This document shows, in pieces, positions 40,357-45,805 of a DNA stretch of 45,805 bases. The notes below the pieces were generated by a model. The model searched no databases, was not told the origin of the DNA, and worked only from the letters and a program-made list of their open reading frames with translations. The translations under genes were made by a program, and so were the position numbers. The stretch comes from Desulfobacteraceae bacterium (GTDB lineage: Bacteria > Desulfobacterota > Desulfobacteria > Desulfobacterales > Desulfobacteraceae): assembly GCA_016743945.1 (NCBI GenBank), contig JADGFI010000043.1:1-45805 (forward strand), in the 5' to 3' direction. How positions within the stretch are numbered: position 1 is the stretch's first letter; each line of letters begins with the position of its first letter.

Positions 40357-41127
40357 ATGAAAAAAATAGGTTTGTTCATTGTAACAATTTTAATTTTCGC
40401 TTGTGCCTGCGAGGCAAGGGATTTTATGGTTGAGTTTGTTGAAGAAAATTATAAAGAAACCACAAGGGCATATTCCAATGAGCCGCTTATTTACCATTCC
40501 ATCCAGGTCAATTCCCAGGCTGGTCCCAAGCTGCTTATTCTCACAGGCGATAACCTTGAATACCGCAAATGGGTTAGACAGTATATTGCTGGCAATAAAC
40601 AATTAATCACCAGGGTCCCGGAGGCGGAAAATGATAGGTTTATTTCTTCCAAAGCCTATGAGATAGATGTCACCAATATTCATCCGGTGAATGGTAAAAA
40701 ATGGATATCAAAAATTCCTGTATCCCTTGATATTGCAGCCCTGGAAGGAAATTTGCATATCCTGGTCATTGATGCCAATGGGAAAAGAAGCCAACTGATT
40801 TCAACGGTGATCCGCAATATGGGATATAGGGCAATGGTCTTTCAAAATGGTGCAGAGGCACTCAAGACCTTCAGGATACAACCTGAAAAATTTAAAATGA
40901 TCATTGCCAATCATGACCTGCCGGGAATGAAAGCTGAAACTTTTGTGGATCATATCCTGAAAATTGATCATAAAATACCCATCCTGGTTGAAACCGGATA
41001 CAATAATCAAAAGGCAAAAAATAAATTTACGACTAAATTTTCAAGTGCCGGTTCTGTGGTGGTAAAATCTGTTGTGATGGAAGACCTTCAAAAAACCATT
41101 ACCCACCTGGTTAAAGAAAAGGTATAA
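40357..41127 (+). CDS. Exported protein with degenerate receiver domain
   Basis: This 256-residue protein has an N-terminal signal peptide (residues 1-20, ending CEA-RD) and a roughly 105-residue beta-rich part of unknown type. From residue 131 it folds like a response-regulator receiver: ILVIDANG at the acidic pocket, IIANHDLPGM where the phospho-acceptor Asp is replaced by Asn185, VETG and VVVKS. A phosphorylatable Asp is therefore missing, although the Thr and Lys positions remain. A receiver outside the cytoplasm is unusual. It starts 78 bases after the small membrane protein and is followed after 2 bases by another exported protein. Confidence 0.8.
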   Translation: MKKIGLFIVTILIFACACEARDFMVEFVEENYKETTRAYSNEPLIYHSIQVNSQAGPKLLILTGDNLEYRKWVRQYIAGNKQLITRVPEAENDRFISSKAYEIDVTNIHPVNGKKWISKIPVSLDIAALEGNLHILVIDANGKRSQLISTVIRNMGYRAMVFQNGAEALKTFRIQPEKFKMIIANHDLPGMKAETFVDHILKIDHKIPILVETGYNNQKAKNKFTTKFSSAGSVVVKSVVMEDLQKTITHLVKEKV

Positions 41128-41129
41128 CT

Positions 41130-41567
41130 ATGAAACGATTTTATTTCATGCTGCTTGGATTGTTTTTGCTTTTTTCCTCCTGTTTTTTACCGACCTGCCT
41201 TTGGGCAGATACCAATGAGTTTACCCGCTATGAAATGAGTTTTAAAAATTTTCTAACCTGTGAACTGACCCGGACCGGTGCGAAGGATTATTTCAAGGGA
41301 AATCCATTTAAAATCACGATGATTGATTTGTTTGCCCTTCAAAAGGAATCTGATATAATCATTCTCACCGGGGCTGTTCGCTGTGTTGTTGGGGGCAGTT
41401 ATCAGGTCCTTTATGTGGCCGTTGGGGTTGAAGCCATTCTGGACAAGGAACAAGTGACTTATTACACCGTCCGGAAAAATGATTTTTCCATCCTTGCCAC
41501 CGAATTGATGCAATTTCCCTATAAGGAAAGATGTCCCTGGTCCCGCTACTGGGTGGACCTGGATTAG
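41130..41567 (+). CDS. Exported hypothetical protein
   Basis: This 145-residue protein has a signal peptide at residues 1-26 (MKRFYFMLLGLFLLFSSCF start, ending CLWAD). The mature part is acidic and has four Cys (CEL, RCVVGG, RCPWSR and the signal region), with no recognised domain. It begins 2 bases after the exported receiver gene, so the two are probably an operon and may act together in the periplasm. It is followed by a bidirectional terminator. Function unknown. Confidence 0.8.
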   Translation: MKRFYFMLLGLFLLFSSCFLPTCLWADTNEFTRYEMSFKNFLTCELTRTGAKDYFKGNPFKITMIDLFALQKESDIIILTGAVRCVVGGSYQVLYVAVGVEAILDKEQVTYYTVRKNDFSILATELMQFPYKERCPWSRYWVDLD

Positions 41568-41623
41568 GTGCCAAACCCGTCAGGTGCTCAAACACGATAA
41601 CAAACACGATAAGATGATAAGAT

Positions 41624-41678
41624 GATTCTAAAAAGAACCCGATCTTCAAAGAAGATGGGGCTCTTTTTATTTAGAATC
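41624..41678. terminator. Bidirectional terminator between the hypothetical gene and ppdK
   Basis: Nested arms ATCTTC/GAAGAT around the loop AAA, CCC/GGG and AAAAAGA/TCTTTTT, with GATTCTAAA/TTTAGAATC outside, form a long near-perfect hairpin between convergent genes. A run of T lies on either strand. It ends at the ppdK stop. Confidence 0.8.
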
Positions 41679-44385
41679 AGTTTAAAATAGCTGCCTGGGC
41701 TGCTGCCAGCCGGGCAATGGGAATTCTGTAAGGAGAACAGGAAACATAGGTCAGACCCGCTTTATGGCAGAACACCACCGAAGCCGGATCCCCGCCGTGC
41801 TCTCCGCAGATCCCAAGCTTTATGTCCGGTCGTGTTTTTTGACCCCGCTCCACAGCAATCTCAATCAGGCTGCCCACGGCTTCCTGGTCCAGGGTTTCAA
41901 AGGGATCAGAGTTTAATATGGCATTGTCAATATAATCATTCATAAACGAGCCTATATCATCCCTTGAAAAGCCAAAGGTCATCTGGGTTAAATCATTGGT
42001 GCCAAAGGAGAAAAACTGGGCATGTTTTGCCATTTTGTCGGCAATCAATGCCGCCCTCGGGGTTTCGATCATGGTACCAAACAGATAGGGGATGGTTTTG
42101 ATTTTATATTTTGCAAGGGTCCTGTCATGGCAATCCGTGACAATTTTGTGGGTGAATTCCAATTCCTTTTCATTGCAGGTAACCGGTACCATGATTTCAG
42201 GCAAGGGCTTTTTACCCGCCTGGATCAATTCAGCGCAGGCTTCAAAGACAGCTGTTACCTGCATCCGGGTGATTTCTGGAAAGGTAATTCCCAAGCGAAC
42301 CCCCCGATGGCCGATCATGGGGTTGGACTCCTTGAGCAGGGCGCTTCTTTTCAATACTTCTTCCAGATCTATCCTGAGGGCATCGGCAATCTCCTGCTGG
42401 CTTTTTTGGGACTGGGGCACAAACTCATGCAGGGGCGGATCCAAAAGTCTCAGGGTAACCGGCAGGGTGCCCATGACAGACAAGGTGTTGGAGATCTCCT
42501 GTTTTACAAAGGGAAATAACTCATCCAGGGCCACCTGTCGTTCTTCCTTTGATTTGCTCAAAATCATTTTCCGGAGTAAAAAGAGCGGTTTGCCGGAATC
42601 GGATCCATAGAACATGTGCTCGGTTCTGAAAAGACCGATACCTTCTGCCCCAAAAGCCAATGCGATTTTGGCATCCTCCGGTGTGTCCGCATTGGCTCTG
42701 ACCTTCATGGTTCTATGGGTATCGGCAATGGCCATAAATTTTTGAAACCTGGGATTTTCTAAAGAATCCGTCATTTTCAGCTGGCCCTGGTAAACAATTC
42801 CCCTGGTGCCGTTTAAGGTGATAAAATCTCCTTCGTGGAAAATCTTGGCTCCCACCCTGAGTTCTTTGGTTTCGACATTTATTTTCATGGCGCCGGCACC
42901 GACGATGCAGCATTTCCCCCAGCCTCTGGCCACAAGGGCGGCATGGCTTGTCATACCGCCTCGAGCAGTTAAAATGGCACAGGCAGCCCGCATGCCTTCA
43001 ATGTCCTCGGGGTTGGTTTCCTCCCGGATCAGAATAACGTGTTTGTCTGATTTGGCCCATGCAACCGCATCTTCAGAGGTAAAGACAATCTGGCCCCAGG
43101 CCCCTCCGGGTCCTGCTGGCAATCCTTCCGCTATTTTTTCGGCCGTCTTTTCTGCGGCAGGATCTACTATGGGGTGGAGCATGTCATCCAATATCTTTGG
43201 ATCCAGGCGGCAGACCATGGTTTTTTCATCAATCATGCCCTGTTCAAACATGTCCATGGCCATATTAAGGGCGGCTGTGGCTGTCCTTTTTCCCACCCGG
43301 CATTGGAGCATGTACAAATGGCCTTCCTGGATGGTAAACTCGATGTCCTGCATGTCTCGATAATGGGATTCCAGAGTATTCCTGATATCAAAAAGCTGGG
43401 CATAGAGCTTGGGCATAGCTTCTTCCAGGGAAGAAAGGTGCCGGTTTTGAGAGTTTTTGGTATCATTGTTCAAGGGGTTGGGAGTTCTGATACCCGCCAC
43501 CACATCTTCTCCCTGGGCATTGACCAGCCATTCGCCGTAAAACTTATTGTCTCCTGTGGCAGGGTCCCGGGAAAAGGCAACCCCTGTGGCGGAAGTATCC
43601 CCCATATTGCCAAACACCATGCTCTGGACACTAACGGCGGTTCCCCAATTGTCCGGGAGATGTTCAATTCGCCTGTAGGAGATGGCCCGGCGTCCATTCC
43701 AGCTTTTAAAAACAGCTCCAATGGAACCCATGAGCTGCTCTTTCGGGTCATCGGGGAATTCAATATTCAAGGTTTCATGGATCTTTTTTTTAAACCGGCT
43801 GCACAAGGTCTTCATATCCTCACAGGAGATATCGGTATCGTTTGCATACCCCTTGTCATTTTTCAGGTTGTTCATCATCATTTCTAAATTTAAGCGGATA
43901 CCCATGCCGTCTTTGGGTTTAATCTGTTCCGCCTTTTCCATGACCACGTCGGAATACATCATGATCAGTCGTCTATAGGCATCATAGACAAACCATTCAT
44001 TTCCGGTTTTGGCAATTAATCCAGGGATGGTACTTGAGCAAAGTCCGACATTTAAAATAGTTTCCATCATTCCGGGCATGGAACTTCTGGCACCGGAACG
44101 GCAGGAAACCAACAAGGGGTTGTTTTTATCCCCGAATTTCATTTCCATCTGTCGTTCAATATTTTCCATGGCCAACGTAACTTCGGTCTCAAGGGAGTCT
44201 GGAAATTGCCCGTCAAGATCAAAATAATGGTTGCAGCACTCGGTGGATATGGTGAAGCCAGGGGGGACTGGAAGTCCAAGCTTTGCCATTTCAGCAAGGT
44301 TGGCCCCTTTCCCCCCCAAAAGATTTTTTAGTGTTGCATCCCCATCGGTTTTTTTCGGACCGAATTCATAAATATATTGGATCAT
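41677..44385 (-). CDS. ppdK: Pyruvate, phosphate dikinase
   Basis: This 902-residue cytoplasmic enzyme interconverts pyruvate, ATP and Pi with PEP, AMP and PPi. The nucleotide-binding N-terminal part contains GGKGANLAEMAKLG and SCRSGARSSMPGMM. The swivelling domain holds the catalytic His481 in GGMTSHAALVARG. The C-terminal TIM barrel includes GLFRTEHMF, FSFGTNDLTQM and LGICGEHGGDP. The length is normal for PPDK. The regulator gene at 38925 is probably its partner. The enzyme would serve gluconeogenic or PPi-dependent carbon flow in a sulfate reducer. The ATG lies on the minus strand with AGAGGAAAAT upstream. Confidence 0.97.
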   Translation of the reverse strand: MIQYIYEFGPKKTDGDATLKNLLGGKGANLAEMAKLGLPVPPGFTISTECCNHYFDLDGQFPDSLETEVTLAMENIERQMEMKFGDKNNPLLVSCRSGARSSMPGMMETILNVGLCSSTIPGLIAKTGNEWFVYDAYRRLIMMYSDVVMEKAEQIKPKDGMGIRLNLEMMMNNLKNDKGYANDTDISCEDMKTLCSRFKKKIHETLNIEFPDDPKEQLMGSIGAVFKSWNGRRAISYRRIEHLPDNWGTAVSVQSMVFGNMGDTSATGVAFSRDPATGDNKFYGEWLVNAQGEDVVAGIRTPNPLNNDTKNSQNRHLSSLEEAMPKLYAQLFDIRNTLESHYRDMQDIEFTIQEGHLYMLQCRVGKRTATAALNMAMDMFEQGMIDEKTMVCRLDPKILDDMLHPIVDPAAEKTAEKIAEGLPAGPGGAWGQIVFTSEDAVAWAKSDKHVILIREETNPEDIEGMRAACAILTARGGMTSHAALVARGWGKCCIVGAGAMKINVETKELRVGAKIFHEGDFITLNGTRGIVYQGQLKMTDSLENPRFQKFMAIADTHRTMKVRANADTPEDAKIALAFGAEGIGLFRTEHMFYGSDSGKPLFLLRKMILSKSKEERQVALDELFPFVKQEISNTLSVMGTLPVTLRLLDPPLHEFVPQSQKSQQEIADALRIDLEEVLKRSALLKESNPMIGHRGVRLGITFPEITRMQVTAVFEACAELIQAGKKPLPEIMVPVTCNEKELEFTHKIVTDCHDRTLAKYKIKTIPYLFGTMIETPRAALIADKMAKHAQFFSFGTNDLTQMTFGFSRDDIGSFMNDYIDNAILNSDPFETLDQEAVGSLIEIAVERGQKTRPDIKLGICGEHGGDPASVVFCHKAGLTYVSCSPYRIPIARLAAAQAAILN

Positions 44386-44564
44386 ATTTTCCTCTGTTTT
44401 TGAGTATCAAGAATAACATTAACTCAATAACTATTAAGGCCTTAAAAAATCAAGTCAAGAAAAATCTTATGTTTTAAAATTGATCGGGCAGTGGTATGCT
44501 ATACGTTTTAAAGAAAAATAAGGAATAATTTCCAATAATTTTTAATTTTTTATCGGATGAGTGA

Positions 44565-45805
44565 ATGCTGAATATTGAGTCCATTTCAAAGGGGTTTGGA
44601 GACCAACTTCTTTTAGACGATACCGGTTTGCAGATCAACCCCGGGGAACGGGTGGGGCTTGTGGGCCGAAACGGCCATGGGAAAACCACCTTGCTCAACA
44701 TGATTGCCAAAACCGATCACCCGGATGACGGCAGGATCACCTGTCCTTCCGGATATAAAATAGGGGTTTTGTCCCAGAAAATTTCCTTTGAAAAGGCTAG
44801 TGTTTTAGAGGAGGCCATGCTAGGCCTTTTGGAACATGAAAAGGACCATTCCTGGAAAGCCGAAAAAATTTTGGCAGGGCTTGGATTTTCCCAATCTGAC
44901 ATGGCAAAGGCCCCAAGCCTTTTTTCAGGCGGGTTTCAGGTTCGTCTCAACCTGGCAAAGGTATTGATATCAGAGCCGGATCTTCTGATTTTAGATGAAC
45001 CCACAAATTACCTGGACATTACCTCCATCCGGTGGATTTCCCAGTTTTTGGTCGCCTGGCCCAGGGAAGTGCTTTTGGTTACCCATGACAGGGGATTTAT
45101 GGACAATGTGGTCACCCACATAGCCGGTATCCACCGACAAAAAATCAGAAAAATTAAGGGCAATACTGAAAAATATTATTTCCAGGTGGCCCAGGATGAA
45201 GAAATTTATGAAAAAACCCGGCAGAACGAAGAGAAAAAAAATCGAGAGATTGAACTTTTTGTCACGCGTTTCCGGGCAAAGGCCAGACTTGCCAACATGG
45301 TTCAATCTCGAATCAAAACCCTTGAAAAAAATCAGTCAAAGGAAAAATTGGCCCATCTGAAAAATTTGGCATTTTCCTTTAACTATCTTCCCTTTGGCGG
45401 AAAACAGCTGCTGACCGCTGAAAATCTCTCGTTTTCCTGGGATAAGAATACGCCATTGATAAAAGATTTTTCCCTTACCATTTATCCTGAAGACCGAATT
45501 GCCATTATCGGCAAAAACGGTAAGGGAAAGACCACCTTGCTCAAATTGCTCACCCAGAATCTTGCATCTGAGACGGGCTCGGTGATGGTAAATCCCGGTG
45601 TTTGCCAAGGGTATTTTGAGCAGACCAATGTGCAGTCATTAAATGACAATTTTACCATTGAAGAGGAACTCATTCATTCCCAACCGGATTTTGATCGCCA
45701 GGCAGCCAGAAATATCTGCGGGGCCATGATGTTTGAACGAGACGCTGCCCTGAAAAAGATATCGGTCCTTTCCGGTGGTGAAAAATCACGGGTCATGCTG
45801 GGAAA
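44565..45805 (+). CDS. ABC-F ATPase (partial, cut by window end)
   Basis: The 3' end of this gene lies beyond the window; 413 codons are visible. The first ABC domain has Walker A GLVGRNGHGKTT, signature LFSGGFQVRL and Walker B LLILDEPTN. A long basic linker follows (KTRQNEEKKNREIEL). The second domain has Walker A IIGKNGKGKTTLL and the signature LSGGEKSRVM. This twin architecture without membrane segments is the ABC-F class, which acts at the ribosome. The ATG at 44565 follows a weak ribosome-site sequence (GGATGAGTGA). The gap 44386-44564 before it has only a possible extended -10 (TGGTATGCT). Frame and family are certain; the subfamily is not. Confidence 0.9.
   Translation, partial: MLNIESISKGFGDQLLLDDTGLQINPGERVGLVGRNGHGKTTLLNMIAKTDHPDDGRITCPSGYKIGVLSQKISFEKASVLEEAMLGLLEHEKDHSWKAEKILAGLGFSQSDMAKAPSLFSGGFQVRLNLAKVLISEPDLLILDEPTNYLDITSIRWISQFLVAWPREVLLVTHDRGFMDNVVTHIAGIHRQKIRKIKGNTEKYYFQVAQDEEIYEKTRQNEEKKNREIELFVTRFRAKARLANMVQSRIKTLEKNQSKEKLAHLKNLAFSFNYLPFGGKQLLTAENLSFSWDKNTPLIKDFSLTIYPEDRIAIIGKNGKGKTTLLKLLTQNLASETGSVMVNPGVCQGYFEQTNVQSLNDNFTIEEELIHSQPDFDRQAARNICGAMMFERDAALKKISVLSGGEKSRVMLG

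Noticed and set aside
42806..43887. Plus-strand frames opposite ppdK
   Set aside because: They are antisense to a very well conserved enzyme and show no protein-like motifs.

Overview
The window reads as a chromosome segment of an anaerobic sulfate-reducing bacterium of the Desulfobacterota, most probably the Desulfobacterales (Desulfobacter/Desulfobacula-like). The evidence is a Tmc transmembrane electron-transfer complex with an acidic tetraheme cytochrome, a large set of heterodisulfide-reductase (Hdr)-like flavin/FeS proteins with MvhD and FrhB/FdhB-like partners, NifU- and NifX-like FeS proteins, -24/-12 (sigma-54) promoters and pyruvate phosphate dikinase. The species cannot be fixed from the sequence alone. 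No rRNA, tRNA, CRISPR array or insertion sequence was seen.

Region 1 (1-2.2 kb): an OmpA-like lipoprotein, then a NifU/IscU-like scaffold and a NifX-like protein, the last two each behind a good sigma-54 promoter. Region 2 (2.4-17.7 kb): a long co-oriented Hdr block. It holds a REC-PAS-histidine kinase, an HdrA carrying an inserted GltD/NfnB-like flavoprotein module, MvhD, an FrhB/FdhB-like FeS protein, a second double HdrA with a complete response-regulator receiver domain inside it, HdrC, HdrB, a haem-type periplasmic sensor kinase overlapping hdrB by 4 nt, and a REC-kinase. Region 3 (17.8-23.5 kb): a sigma-54 promoter, a lone receiver, tmcD-tmcC-tmcB-tmcA, another lone receiver, a vestigial PAS-kinase fragment beside a 16-bp tandem repeat, and a double universal stress protein.

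Region 4 (23.6-27.3 kb): a metallo-beta-lactamase-fold hydrolase, a duplicated S-adenosylmethionine decarboxylase, a GNAT acetyltransferase, a DUF2156-type protein and, convergently, a DUF3124 exported protein. Region 5 (27.3-35.2 kb): a minor-pilin operon (FimT/GspH, PilW, PilV, PilX, PilY1) behind a hairpin-rich leader. PilY1 has repeated beta-sandwich modules, one of which is circularly permuted and splits the VWA domain. A frameshifted small gene follows. Region 6 (35.3-45.8 kb): a PilZ-like protein, a CPBP membrane protease, an MFS transporter with a decayed radical-SAM fragment beside it, a release-factor-like protein, a duplicated-domain hypothetical protein, a PPDK-type regulatory kinase/pyrophosphorylase, three small envelope proteins (one an exported degenerate receiver), pyruvate phosphate dikinase, and the start of an ABC-F ATPase cut by the window edge.

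Working together: the Hdr block looks like a soluble electron-bifurcating or electron-confurcating machine, and the Tmc complex links periplasmic cytochrome c to a cytoplasmic HdrD-like subunit. Several kinases and receivers are interleaved with these genes, yet none of the receivers seen has a DNA-binding output domain. The only receiver fused to an enzyme is the one inside HdrA. The most novel hypothesis from this window is therefore that redox- or haem-sensing kinases control an Hdr enzyme directly by phosphorylation.
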